DNA of 64,000 bases from Sporobolomyces roseus (Eukaryota > Basidiomycota > Microbotryomycetes > Sporidiobolales > Sporidiobolaceae), in contig JADILM010000001.1 of the NCBI GenBank assembly GCA_016617785.1, positions 2,232,001 through 2,296,000 on the forward strand, written 5' to 3'. Both the position numbers and the translations under genes were made by a program. Below the pieces are notes generated by a model. The model did not search any database. It saw only the letters and a program-made list of their open reading frames with translations, and was not told the DNA's origin. Shown here piece after piece: positions 32,604 through 44,592 of the stretch; the stretch's first letter is position 1; every line of letters starts with the position of its first letter.

Positions 32604-35600
32604 CTAGCCAGCTTCGCCCGTTGAGACGACTTTCGATCGAAGGAAAAGAGTCGAAAAGAGATGCTGATCGCCCATGTTGTCGTATAGCGGGACGTGTCGA
32701 TAACCTGTACACGAAAGTTTCGTTGAGTTCCTCAAGCTCAGTGGATTCAGAGTGATGGAGTGAACTCACCTGGTCGTAGAGCGCCAACACTGATCGTGTA
32801 TGCACCAAGAGACTCGCCTTTACCTTCCTCCATCGCTGCTTTGACGTTGCCCTTCGCGTTGAGAACCTCGAATCGGAGGAAGACGAGTCCGTCCATGCCG
32901 GGAGAAGGGTGAGCAGAGTAGGTGAAGGTGAACGTCGATGATGAGGTAGGAGACGAACTAGCGGAGGAGGTGGAGTTGCGAAAGACAGGGTTGAAAGCGT
33001 TCCCCCTACGGAGAAGAGTTTCAATTGAGGCGACGATTCGAGAAGTGAGCGGAAACAACAACTTACGTGACGACGCTCGTTCTGCGCTTCGAGGGAACGA
33101 CAGTCCCAGGGACGTAGAGACTGACTTCGACGAAAGGATCAACCGACATTGGATCGCCATCACTGCTTGATCCACGAGGACGAGGAAGCTGTTGAGCCGA
33201 AATGACCTGTTCAAGATCGAGATACTGCATCAGTGGTGACCAGCGAAGAGTACACGAGAGGTTCAAGCTCACCTCGACTTCAATCTTGTACTTCTCAGAT
33301 CGCAACATTGCTACTTTGTCCTTTTCCAAACCTTTCTTGCGAAGAAGATCAGGCTTGAGTATGTAGCCAGATCGACCAGCACGTGAGAACATGGCAGAGT
33401 TCAGCTCCATACCGACGTCTGTCGAGAAAGGATCGATTAGTTGCAATAGGGGATAAAGACAGAGAAGAGCCAACATACCGAAAGTTTGCCAATTGAGCGC
33501 TACGAGCTGTACTCCCGCTGCCCACATATGATGCGGCACAAAGTTGCTACTTGATACTCGACTACCTTTCGGATAAGCTCGAGTCAAGTGTCCTCGATTG
33601 TGACTGATGAAGTCTTGTCGGGCTCCCTCATCTTTCAGCATTTTCGTCAAGCGATTCTCTCCGACCGAGATGACGTGAGTTGGTGCGTAAGTTTCCTTCT
33701 TGTTGAATCCTCGAAGCTTGACTCCGACAGTGTAGACGAGGAGGGAAGCCAAAGATTGCGACATGCCGATATCTTTCGGATTTGAAGGGAGATTCGAGGG
33801 AGTTGACGAAGCTTGAACGAAGGGTGAAGCGAGAGAAGCGTAGGTTGGCGGAGAGACTGCGAGATCAGAACCGGTGATAGACTTTGAGACAGCTTGAGGA
33901 GGTGGGAGATATTGAGGAGTGCGATTTGACGAAGAAGAAGACGAAGTTCTGAAAGCGGGTCGTGTCGGCGAGGGCAGCGGAGATCGATGAGCGTCACTGT
34001 CGCTTGAGCCACTTCCGCGGAAGAGACGAGTTGCGCGATAGACTTTGCGCGAGAAACAAAGTCAATTCGAGCAGGGAAGCAAAGGCGAGACGAGGAACCG
34101 ACTTACACTTGCTCTGTCTGAAATCAGAGTCGGAGCCCGACTGAGAAGACGCTTCGGTCGACTCCGAATCGTCTCCACTCGGCATCATCTTGATTGGAAA
34201 TCCGTTCGAATTGCTAGAGGTAACGAATTTGTTCTTCGCCTAACACGATCCACCGACTCAGTCATTACGTTCTAGCGTTGAAGGCATAGAGAGGATGCGT
34301 ACCTTGAGTAAGAACTTTCCCTTGAGTTCCATCGGACTCGGTAACTTATCGACTTCACCCTCCATTTCATCCAATCTCTGACTAACCAATCTATCTCCGA
34401 GCGTTTCCTTCATAATCTCTGCTAGTTTGTCTTGTTGTTCAATCTCGCAATGGACTTCGACACTGAGGATGACTGGGAAGGGCGAAGCGAGAAAGGCGTA
34501 TTGGGCGATAGCTTGTAAGACGGTTCGAGCAGGAATCTTCGAAGTGAGGGTGAGGCCATGAGTGACGACTGGATCTCCATCGTCTCCATCCCATACGTCG
34601 ACTAGAGACAAACCCTCGTGTCAGTCTGGTGAAGGAGAAGGCAAGTAGGTTGACAGGGCAACGCACGTTCGACGCATCGGCACCCTTGCTGCAAAGCTCG
34701 AATGTATCCCTCGACAGTACTCTGACCTTGGAATTGACTACCAATGAGATATGTCTGTTGTGTGACCACCTCGTCAGTATAGTGTCGTTTCGGAAGACAG
34801 AGGCAACTATCGAACGAACGTTGTGACTCGAACTGATGTAATACTCAGGTAGAGGTCTCGTCATATCTTGCATCGTTTCGTCCTTGATCGCCGCATTGTC
34901 GGAAGACATGAGATAACAACCGAAACCTTCGAGAGTGACCAAGTTCGTTTCGAGATCGGCGTATTTCGAGAAGGATCTTGCGAGTTCAGACGAATCCAGA
35001 AGAGTCTACTCGACGATGATGCATCAGAGAGGCTGGGTGAGTATTAGGAGAGAAAAGGAATATACGTCTTGAGAAGATTCGAGGAACCGTTTCCATGCTT
35101 GTTCAGAGAAACCTTTCTCGTTTGGACCGACCAGCGAGAGGAAGATTTCCTCAACATCGATCCTCCTCTTAAGCAGTTGTACGAAAGTCTGGAAAGCTTT
35201 GAAGTCGAGGAAGTCGTTTGGAGCGGCAGATTGCTATAGAATACGACTTAGTCGAGAAGCGATTGATGGGAGCAGAATCGAACTCACTTTGAAAGCTTCA
35301 CTAATTTCTCCTTTACTCATTCCCATACCGAGTCGAGCACATAGAGTGTGCACTTCCTCCTCCCTCACGACCTTGTGTTCATCTCCTCCTTTCGCACACC
35401 CTTCGGAACCAATTTGACTCTCCCCCTCTCCGATCGAAATAGCTTTCGCAACCCTTCCCTCCTTGAATTTCTCGAGTGTCGTCCTCCACAGCTCAGCGTC
35501 CGTGACTGAAGTTGCGACGAAGTGGACGAGTTTGTAAGCCGGACTACCCATTTTGAACGAGGACGAAGAAGAGGGAGGAATAGCATAGATGATGGTCATC

Positions 35601-36218
35601 CAACGGGGTTCGACGGCGGGAGGAAGGTGAAGCGAAGTTCGATAAGGAGATCCGTCGGATCCGAATCTGAGATCTCTGATACGGGACAAGGGGACTGAAG
35701 CAAAGTTGTCACTACGAGTGAATCCTACGAAATGAACCTTACGAAATCAGCTCATCTCGTTCTGTCGGTTCGTAGAGTGACAGGCACGACTAACCTAGTC
35801 CTCGACCATTCTTCTCCCAACACAACTTGACGTCCTGACCCCCAACGACTCCCACTCCAACTTCCAAACCAATCTCTCCATCCTCAGGAGTTTCATTCCC
35901 CAACTCCAACCAAACTTTCCTCGGTTTGACTCTCCTCGCACTCTTCGCTGAGACTTTCAACATCTCCACTCCCGGTCTCACTAGCGTCTGGGGAATGGTG
36001 AAAGGTGGAGGGGCTCGAGTAAAGGAGGAAGAACGAGAAGAAGCAGCGGATAAGCTGGGCTTGATAGTCGAGGGTGCAGAGAGAGTGTTGTCATCTTGTG
36101 AGTTGATAGAGGTGTTCGATGGTTCTCTAGAGCGAGTTGTGGGGCGTTGAAGGGGATTTGAAGATGAAGTTGGATCAACGCAGTCGACTGAGGAACTGCC
36201 TGAGAATGGAGCTTGCAT
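32604..36218 (-). CDS. PLC1: Phosphoinositide-specific phospholipase C
   Basis: Hydrolyses PIP2 to IP3 and diacylglycerol at membranes, calcium-dependent. Order of domains: a Ser/Pro-rich N-terminal region ([10 protein letters not shown] from the ATG at 36218); a PH-like region with [11 protein letters not shown] and [11 protein letters not shown]; an EF-hand-like region ending [13 protein letters not shown]; and the X box with YYISSSHN joined to [17 protein letters not shown], then [16 protein letters not shown] and [10 protein letters not shown], carrying the two catalytic histidines and calcium ligands. A linker follows, then the Y box with [34 protein letters not shown] and SGYILKP, and a C2 domain with [13 protein letters not shown]. 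The C-terminus is [19 protein letters not shown], then a short tail with stop at 32604. A longer N-terminus is possible, since the frame is open to 36428. All key residues are present. Confidence 0.93.
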
Positions 36219-36450
36219 GGTGATAGTAGACGAGTAGAGCCGAATGAGGCCCTGTGCAAGGTCTCTAGACCATTCGATGGAAGGTGAGGAGAGAAAGAGA
36301 GGGAGCGGCTTTCCCGCAAAATCTCTCTCGGAATCAGCGCATTTTCGCAGAGCAAATTCACTCTTCTCCCTGTCGTTATGAGTGGACTGCAGAATGAGCA
36401 TACTCTCATAGGAGTTGCGAGAATGCAAAAGAGGGATGAGAGTACAACAA

Positions 36451-36468
36451 GAGAGAGAGAGAGAGAGG
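36451..36468. repeat. (GA)n microsatellite
   Basis: Nine GA dinucleotides in the short spacer between the PLC1 start and the 3' end of the histidine phosphatase gene. Confidence 0.9.
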
Positions 36469-36496
36469 GGGGAGATGCAAAAATCGATAAAACTGT

Positions 36497-37506
36497 CTAG
36501 AGGATCGCTCCTTCTACCCTAACCAAATCTGCCTCTTCATCGTCCTCATCCTTGAACCTATACTCCCTCAATTCCGCGTTACTCCATTGAAGGTGAGTCG
36601 GCGTCAACTGACGATTATGAGCGTTTGGTGCTTTCGTCAATCTCCTCAGTGTACCATGATGTGTCACACACACGATCGTCTTCTCCGGTCGACTCTTCAA
36701 CCACTTCCTAACCCATTTCGCCCTCGCAACATTCTTCGCTTCCGTCGCTTGAAAGATTCCCTTGTTCTTGTTCCAATCTGGTTTCTCTTCGACCGTTGAC
36801 CAATCGAGGAAATCTGCAGCACTGAATCGCTCTTTCGTCGAATCGAGGTTGTCTCCCGTGTCGCAAGGCCAACTACCACATTCTTGTAGTTCGGGAAGGA
36901 GGAGATGAGGGATCGAGGCTTTCTCGTTGGTCGTTTGATCGCCAGCGGAAGAAGGGGGAAGGTAGGCAGAGAATCCGAGGAGATAGGTTTGGATCGTACG
37001 TCGGAGAGGGGAAACGACGATGAGGGTATCAGAAGGGGAGAGGCATTTGAAGAAGTTGGGATAAGTCGTGGGTATTGAAGTACATTGCGTTACTCCTCGC
37101 TATTCCCAGGAGTGAAGGTTAGCTCTGCATGATATAGTTCGGGGGTTTCCAAGGTGTTTCCCGTTCGAGTGACAGCCTTTTAGTGAAGAGATGGGAGAGA
37201 ATTATCAACGAACCGAAGTGAGTTCAGGATCTAACAAGTTGTGATCTGGAGGAGGTGGAGGTCCGACATTATGTTGCGCTTCCTATCAATCATAGCAATG
37301 TACTTCATCAGTTCAAACTCCTAGATTGACCGGGATTGACCGGGGAAGCGAATTGTGTTCCGATGAAATAGCACACGACTTGACTGTCACTTCATCCGAG
37401 AGCCTGATTCTTGCAAGAGTCCATCCCACCTTCAAAGATCGCCACTTTTGTAGTGAGGAGAAGTTGTAACTCACGCCGTGTCGAAGTAGGAAGATTCGAG
37501 GAGGCA
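36497..37506 (-). CDS. Histidine phosphatase (phosphoglycerate-mutase fold) protein
   Basis: Member of the histidine phosphatase superfamily, similar to yeast Pmu1-type proteins. The start at 37506 gives MPPRIFLLRHG, the catalytic RHG with the phospho-accepting histidine. After an intron it continues EAQHNVGPPPPDHNLLDPEL. Further on are TLIVVSPLRRTIQTYLLGF with the conserved SPLRRTIQT arginines, LLPELQECGSWPCDTGD, and TIVCVTHHGTLRRL, which holds the second catalytic histidine. The end is acidic (FKDEDDEEADLVRVEGAIL) with the stop at 36497. There are three or four short introns. The physiological substrate cannot be read from sequence. Divergent from CMC2, with about 200 bp between start codons. 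Confidence 0.87.
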
Positions 37507-37710
37507 TTGAAAGTTGGGAGGATGATCTAGTAGTTCCGAGTCTGCTACTTCTGACTGACTGCTGTATGCTGCTTGTTAAGAGTCGCTGTATGGTGATGGC
37601 TTGATCCGGACAGTCGGAGGTGATGGAGGAGAGGGAGAGGGGAGCTGAATGACGAAGGTTGACTTTCCTCTCTCTTTCCCACAAACACTGCTCTCTGAAT
37701 TGCTCTGGTC

Positions 37711-38103
37711 ATGCACCCTCCATTAGCAGATCATCAACATGATGGTGAGCTGTCCTCACTCCCTCCTCTCTTCGCTCGATCGCTGATTCATAGAATCTCC
37801 TCTCTTTCAACTTTCTCTCTCCAGCTTGCCTCGCAGTCGTCAAAGCACTTCAAGCCTGTCACGAGAAGAATCCATATCTGAAATACTTGGGATTGTGTAA
37901 CGACGAGAAGATCGCGTTGAACAAATGTTTACGGACAGAGGTGAGGATTTCGCTTTATTGAGCGATTCCCGAAGTTTCGCGAGGGCTTATCATTTTGGTT
38001 GGGGGTACAGCGACTGGATAAAGCGAGAGGGAACTTGGAATCGGCGAAAGAGAAGCGGAAGGAAGTGCAGAAGAGGTGGAATGAAATCGATTCAGAACGG
38101 TAG
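37711..38103 (+). CDS. CMC2: COX assembly mitochondrial protein Cmc2
   Basis: Small twin CX9C protein of the mitochondrial intermembrane space needed for cytochrome c oxidase assembly. Three exons: MHPPLADHQHD, then ACLAVVKALQACHEKNPYLK, YLGLCNDEKIALNKCLRTE, and a basic helical tail RLDKARGNLESAKEKRKE that ends ERWNEID-like after KKR and stops with R at 38101-38103. Cysteines at residues 13 and 23 and at 36 and 46 give two exact C-x9-C pairs. MHPPL is the typical start of the family. The length of about 79 residues is in the normal range. Confidence 0.93.
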
Positions 38104-39122
38104 CTCGCACGAGTTTCGCAAGTTTGTCGACTCTCCCTTATTGCCCATTCGTGAGCTGACACTTTTTGACATCGAATCCGCGCAGACCCTGGTTCTCCAG
38201 CATTCGCAAGCCGTCCAGCTACCTTTCGAAATTCGACCGTCTCTTCGAAAACTATACCGAACTCTCCCCCTCGAACATAGACTGTATTGTAAGATCACAG
38301 CATTGTGCATTCTCTCGTTCTCTTCCGCTCAGTGTGAGAATGTGAACTTCGTTTCGTTTCCGTCAGATTCTATTTCCCACGCACATTTTTCGCAGGAAGC
38401 TGTTCGTCCGTCCGTTCAAATTCTCGTTGACGCAAGTTTACGACTGTAGCGAGCTGCTTGGACATTCAATTGGGGTAGACGCACTCCAAGAATGGGAACA
38501 ACACCGAACAGAAAACAGCTTCGCAAAAAAGTCCCGCCACTTTCGAAAGATGCCCACGTTCTACAGTACATCAAAACTCGACCCAATCTTCGCAACCCCA
38601 ACCCTCACTGCCCGAATTGGCGTTGGCGATTATTCTTGGATCTCCTTATTGAAGCGTAACTGAATTAAACGCTCTGGACAGTACCGCGGGAAAGGATTCG
38701 ATAGGCGATAGCGCTGATCAGAGTGCGCGTGGGAACAATCCGAAGGATTGCCCAGCCCGTCGGGCTCTTGCGAATCCTTGTGCAGGGCCTGAAGACGAGG
38801 AGCACCGCGAAGTAGTCTTCTCGTCGTTGCGAAGGCATCAAAAGGTAGACGGTTCGTAGGAGTACCTGATAGCACGTTCGATGGAAGCAAGAGCTAGAAG
38901 CAGGTCTAGTGGAAAGCTCGATCACAAATGAGACCAGCATCATTGACCGAAGAGTGCGAAAGTTGAAGGAACCTTCATTTTTTTTTTGCAGTCAATCCGG
39001 ACAAGACTTCCTCAAATCTCTCTTGCCAAGCGAAAGATCGAAATGACACCAGCTCCAGCGACTGAGACTGCTCTCTTCCCTTCTCTTCACTTAACCCAAC
39101 TTACCTACTCCCGACTTAGAGT
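38104..39122. other. Intergenic upstream of the ENA-type ATPase
   Basis: About 1 kb with short frames only, and a T9 run near 38979 shortly before the ATPase leader. It presumably contains the ATPase promoter. I see no gene in it. Confidence 0.45.
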
Positions 39123-42100
39123 ATGGGAAACCCTAATCAAGATGTCGAGAAACAACTACAAACAACAGACTCTGGAGCTACTGCTTCAGAGAGCTACTGG
39201 TTCCTAATGTCACCGAAGGAGGTAGCTCACAAGCTTGATACTTCTATCGATGATGGACTCAAGGATGGAGCTGTCAAAGAGAGACAAGCAAGAGATGGAC
39301 CGAATGAATTGACTGGTGGTGGAGGGGTTTCAGTTTGGTCTATCCTCGCTGGACAATTATTCAGTGAGTTCTCTTACTTTGACTTGCTCTACTCCCCTAC
39401 CACCTCGCGCTATCCGATGATGATGGAAGCTGACTCTCTTCTCTTTCGCAACTTTCAACAGACGCAATGGTTCTCGTCCTCGTCGCTTGTATGGCGGTTT
39501 CCTTCGGTATTCAATCATGGATCGAAGGTGGTGTTATCGCTGCTGTCATTTTCATCAATGTATTCGTCGGTTTCCTTCAGTAAGTTTCACAAAAGTCGTT
39601 TCATCGTCGAAATCGTTCTTTTTTCACTGACTCTCGACCCTTCGTCAAACAGAGAGTACTCTTCGGCTAAAACTATGGATTCACTTCGTTCCCTCGCTTC
39701 CCCCAACGCTCACGTTATCCGAGATGGCAAAATCGTTACTATCCCGTCTCCCGAAGTCGTTATCGGTGATGTCTGCGAAGTAAAGGTCGGAGATACCGTT
39801 CCCGCCGATCTTCGTCTGTTCGAGGTTACCAACTTTGAAACCGACGAGGCACTCCTCACTGGAGAGTCCCTTCCTGTCGCCAAGGACGCCGAAGCTAGTT
39901 GGGCTGAAGAAGCGAAATCCGGTTCTTTCGATCCTCGCGACATCGGAGTTGGAGGTGAGTGGCTTCTCTCAATCACTCAGAACAATCAACTGACTTCTCT
40001 CTTCTTCTCAACAGATCGTATCACTATGGCCTACACCTCTTCCACCGTTACCAAAGGTCGAGCGAAGGGTGTCGTCGTCGCTATCGGAATGAACACGGAA
40101 ATTGGAGCTATCGCTGAATCTCTCCGAGGTGGAGACACCAAGGTCCGCAAGGTTCGACGAAACGACGACGGTCACGCCCCATGGCACAGATACCCAGCTG
40201 CATGGGCACTCACTACTTGGGACGTTATCGGTTCTTTCCTCGGTGTCAACGTCGGTACTCCTCTTCAACGAGTTCTCTCCTGGCTCGCTATCGGTCTCTT
40301 CGGAATTGGTCTCGTTTTCGCCCTCATCTGTTTCGCCGCCAACGATTTCCGAGCTCCCAACGAAATTATCCTTTACGCCGTCGCTGTCGCTCTTTCCATG
40401 ATTCCCGCTTCCCTCGTCGTGCGTTCACTCTTTCCCTTCCCTCTGACAAGTTGGGCGAAGAACTGATCAATTCCGAGTTTTCGCATCGCAGGTCGTTCTC
40501 ACCATCACTCTCGCTGGAGGAACTCGTGCTATGGTCAAGCGTAACGTTATTGTCCGAAAGCTCGACTCGCTCGAAGCACTCGGAGCCGTTACCGACATTT
40601 GCTCAGACAAGACTGGTACCCTCACTCAAGGTACGTCAAGCCGTTCCTTTTTTCCGCCTCTGCCTCGATTCGTTTCATTGATGCAAGTTCTCCCATGAAA
40701 CAGGTAAGATGGTCGTTCGCGCTGCATGGATCCCTGCTCGCGGTACCGTCCACATCGGAGAATCGAACGAACCTTTCAACCCTACCTCTGCCGAACTCTC
40801 CTTCACCAAGCTTTCGCCTAGTCAATCTGCCACCAAATCCGACAAGAAACCCTCAAACTCTGATCAAACTCTCAACGAGGAACCTCGCGTCATGTCACCT
40901 TCGGATCTCGTCGAACACGGTGGATCTCCTTTCCAAACTTTCCTCAACATCGCTTCGATGTGCAACGTCGCGAAGGTTTGGGAGAAGGAAGGCGAAGGCT
41001 GGACCGCTCGAGGTGACCCTACTGAATGTGCTATCCAAACTCTCGCACACCGATTCGATTGGGGACGTGAGAAACTTACCGAAGGTGATCGACCTGAGTG
41101 GGGTGAGTTTTCTTCCTTCTGTTACGTGCTAGTTCGACGCTGATTCTTTCGATTGTCTTACAGCTCAACTCCAAGAGTTCCCCTTCGACTCGGATGTCAA
41201 GCGAATGTCGGTACTTTACGCAAAGAGCGGTCAAGAGTGAGTTTCGCATCTGTTTTGAACTACCGAACAGTTGGACTGACATACTTCGCTCTACCAGGAA
41301 ACAACAAGCTTTCATGAAGGGAGCTGTCGAACGTATCATCGAATCCTGCACTCAAATCGAGTCTGAAAATGGTCCCGTCGCAATCGACAAGGAGATGGAG
41401 GAGGAAATCCACGCCAACGTCGAGGCTCTCGCTGAACAAGGTCTTCGTGTTCTCGCACTCGCTCACCGTCCCTGGACCGGTTCTGGATCTGGCGAAGCTG
41501 TTCGTGAGGAAGTCGAGAAGGACATGATACTACAAGGTCTCGTGTAAGTTCTCGTTTCTCGTTTTATCGCTCGAGGGCGTTGTGCTGATGCCATCTACTC
41601 ACTCTCCAGTGGTCTCTACGATCCTCCTCGTCCTGAATCGAAGGGTGCCGTCAAGCTTTGTCACGGAGCCGGTATCCAAGTTCACATGCTTACTGGAGAT
41701 CATCACGCTACTGCCGCCGCCATCGCCATGCAAATCGGTATCCTTCCTCGTCAAATGAACCGCTTCTCGAAAGAGTCTCAAGATGCCATGGTCATGACTG
41801 CCGCTCAATTCGACAAACTATCCGATGCTCAACTCGATGCTCTCCCTCTCCTCCCTCTTGTCGTCGCTCGATGCGCTCCCAACACCAAGGTACGAATGGT
41901 CGACGCACTCCACCGAAGGAAGGCTTTCGTCGCAATGAGTATGTTATCTCCTCTTCTCTCGTAAGTAAAAGCTCTTTGACTGACCTCATTCTTGCTCTTC
42001 TCTTCCCTCTTCTGCAGCTGGTGATGGTGTCAACGACTCTCCTTCGTATGTTCCCTTCATCGATCCTCCGTCCCTCGTCCCCTTACTGACTCCTCCTTTT

Positions 42101-43416
42101 CGCTTTCTCTCAGACTCAAGCGATCCGATGTCGGTGTCGGAATGGGAACTGGTTCCGATGTCGCAAAGGACGCCTCCGACTTGGTACTCTCTGACGACAA
42201 CTTCGCTTCAATCCTCGCCGCCGTCGAAGAAGGTCGTCGTATGTTCGCCAACATTCAAAAATTCGTACTCCAACTTCTCGCCGGAAACGTTATGCAAGCT
42301 CTACTTCTCTTAGTCGGTCTCGCTTTCAAGGACGTCAACGATCTCTCCGTCTTCCCTCTCGCTCCTGTCGAAATTCTTTGGGTCATTATGGTAAGTTCTC
42401 CCCTCTTTCTCTTCTTATTCTCGATCCAGTCGGATCCTGACTTTCTCCTTCACTAGATCTCCTCGTCCTTCCCCGCCATGGGTCTTGGTGCGATGAGAGC
42501 CGAGCCTGACGTTCTCGAACGTCCTCCGCACAACGTCAAAATGGGTCCCTTCACTATCGAGATTCTTTGGGATATGTTGGCTTACGGTCTCATCGGTGCT
42601 GGAAGCTGCCTCGGTTGTAAGTCACGAGCTCAGATCATTCTGTATACCTCGGAGAGCAGGAGACTGATCTTATTTCTTCGTTACTTTCAGGCTTCGCTCT
42701 TATCGTTTTCGGTTTCGGTGATGGCAACCTCGGTAGTAAGTCTCCTCTTCTCTCGCATCCTCTGACAATCTCATCGCTGACCTATATCATCATCAACAGT
42801 CGACTCGAACAACAGTCGAGGCAACGGTTCCGACTTGGTCTTCCGAGCTCGTTCAGCTACTTTCGCAACTCTCACCTGGATTTGTCTCTTCCTCGCCTTC
42901 GAAGTCATGGATCTTCGACGATCATTCTTCAACATGCGACCTGATTCTCCTCACCGATGGACCAACTGGGCTCGTGAAGTCTGGTCCAACCAGTTCCTCA
43001 TGTGGAGGTAAGCATCTCGCTCTCCCACTGATTCGAAAAGCATTCGTACTAATCTCTTCTCGCCCATCTGACAGTGTTCTCGGAGGATTCCTTTCCGTTT
43101 TCCCCGTCATCTACATTCCCGTCATCAACTACGACGTTTTCAAGCATAACGTGAGTCATCTTCGTCGCCCTTTTTTGTCTGAGCTGCGTCCTGACATCTC
43201 GCAATTCTCAAATACTAGCCAATCTCGTGGGAATGGGCTGTAGCTTTCATCGCTACCGGTCTCTTCCTTGCCCTCGCAGAGGCCTGGAAGTGGGCCAAGC
43301 GTATCTTCTACCGTCGTCAACTCAAGAAACATCCTCTCGAAGAAGACGCCGGTATCTTCGGATCTTGGATGACGATGGAGCCAACCAAGACGAAGGATCC
43401 TGTCACCGTCGTGTAA
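39123..43416 (+). CDS. ENA-type (P2D) cation-exporting P-type ATPase
   Basis: Predicted plasma-membrane Na+/K+ efflux pump. The start [12 protein letters not shown] leads to the cation-ATPase N-domain, [20 protein letters not shown]. Motifs in order: [10 protein letters not shown] (actuator TGES), [11 protein letters not shown] with the phosphorylated Asp, [27 protein letters not shown] in the nucleotide domain, [15 protein letters not shown], and the hinge [20 protein letters not shown] followed by [18 protein letters not shown]. The membrane part contains [13 protein letters not shown] and [20 protein letters not shown], typical of the fungal ENA class. The end is [14 protein letters not shown], with the stop at 43414-43416. 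About ten short introns. The protein should matter for tolerance of salt and high pH; that is knowledge of the family, not seen here. Confidence 0.92.
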
Positions 43417-44592
43417 AAACCCTAATAGATATATTCCTGTATTTCTTTCCTTTCTGTCGCCTTGCACATAGTATTAGCACCTGTAGATGAGGACTTCGCA
43501 ACAAATCACCTTGTTCGAACCTTCTCTCACCTCTCGTATAGATTAACGAGAGATCCGCTTCCGCCCTCAACATTCGTGACTCGTCAGCGAGAGCGTCGAA
43601 AGCGTCGACAGCATTGAAAAGAGCTGTTCGTAACCGAGCGTGGTACTTTCGAAAACCTCGACTTGTCTGTCTCCTTTCAACCCGCTTCGCGTCGACTTTC
43701 TGAGCACTCGCCCAGCATCGAGTCCAGTCCGAGGTCTGAGTTGCATGCGAGACGAGACACTCTGCGAAGAGAAAAAAGGTCGGTGAGTACATACGTCGCA
43801 AAAGATATATGATTGATCTACAGCCGTTAATTTGCGATTGCGCTTCGGCCTCAACCGACAGCATTACTCGTCTCGAGAGTGAGGAGGTGCGCACTGTACC
43901 GCAGCTGAAGGAATGACGACGACAGCAATAGTCGTTCTCAGCTAGAGCCGATGCAGGTCGTCGCCTCGAACTTGCCCAAAAAACCAAAGGGGGAAAACGG
44001 GTTATTTTGTTCAGCGCTTGTGTCAGTTTCGGTCAAGCTTTCTTAGCCGAACTAACATACAGACGTCTGCGGTTGTCGAACAACCACAATTCGACACATG
44101 CGCGAGCGGAGACGTCTCGTTGGAAATATTTAATGCTTTGAGGCGGGCGAGCTTTCACTTCGCAACGATGTAATTTCGCGCCAAAACCTGACGCTTTGCC
44201 CAAAACTCGACTGATATGGTACGACACCATACACGCTTCGAGGGAAAGCGCTAAGTTGAGAGACACCCTCTCAAAGAGGAAATGCGGCCTCGAATTGAGA
44301 TTGTTTGGGACCGAGGTATCATGGAAAAAGTTCCAGTGCCTCGAGTGAGCGTGGAGGACCACATGAGATCTGCAGCATCATTTACGTATTGATCGTCATT
44401 TTCGAGTGCGGTGAATTTCGTTTCAACACTTTTCGAGTTTTTGGTTCCTACCTCTCTTCTCTCCTTCTTCCCCACACACTCCACCACCTCCAACCTCATC
44501 GTATACTACTCGTCCTCGACACTCTAGCCTATCCACTCTCAAAATCAAGACCTCCTCTTCCACATTCTAAACTTCTTTACCCGATCATTATC
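43417..44592. other. Intergenic between ATPase and surface-protein pair
   Basis: About 1.2 kb holding the 3' UTR of the ATPase and the promoter and pyrimidine-rich leader of the first surface-protein gene. A 194-codon open frame on the minus strand (43403-43987) overlaps the ATPase end and has no recognisable features. Confidence 0.45.

Noticed and set aside
43403..43987. 194-codon minus-strand frame overlapping the ATPase end
   Set aside because: Antisense shadow of the ATPase terminal exon plus intergenic DNA, without domain or splice evidence.
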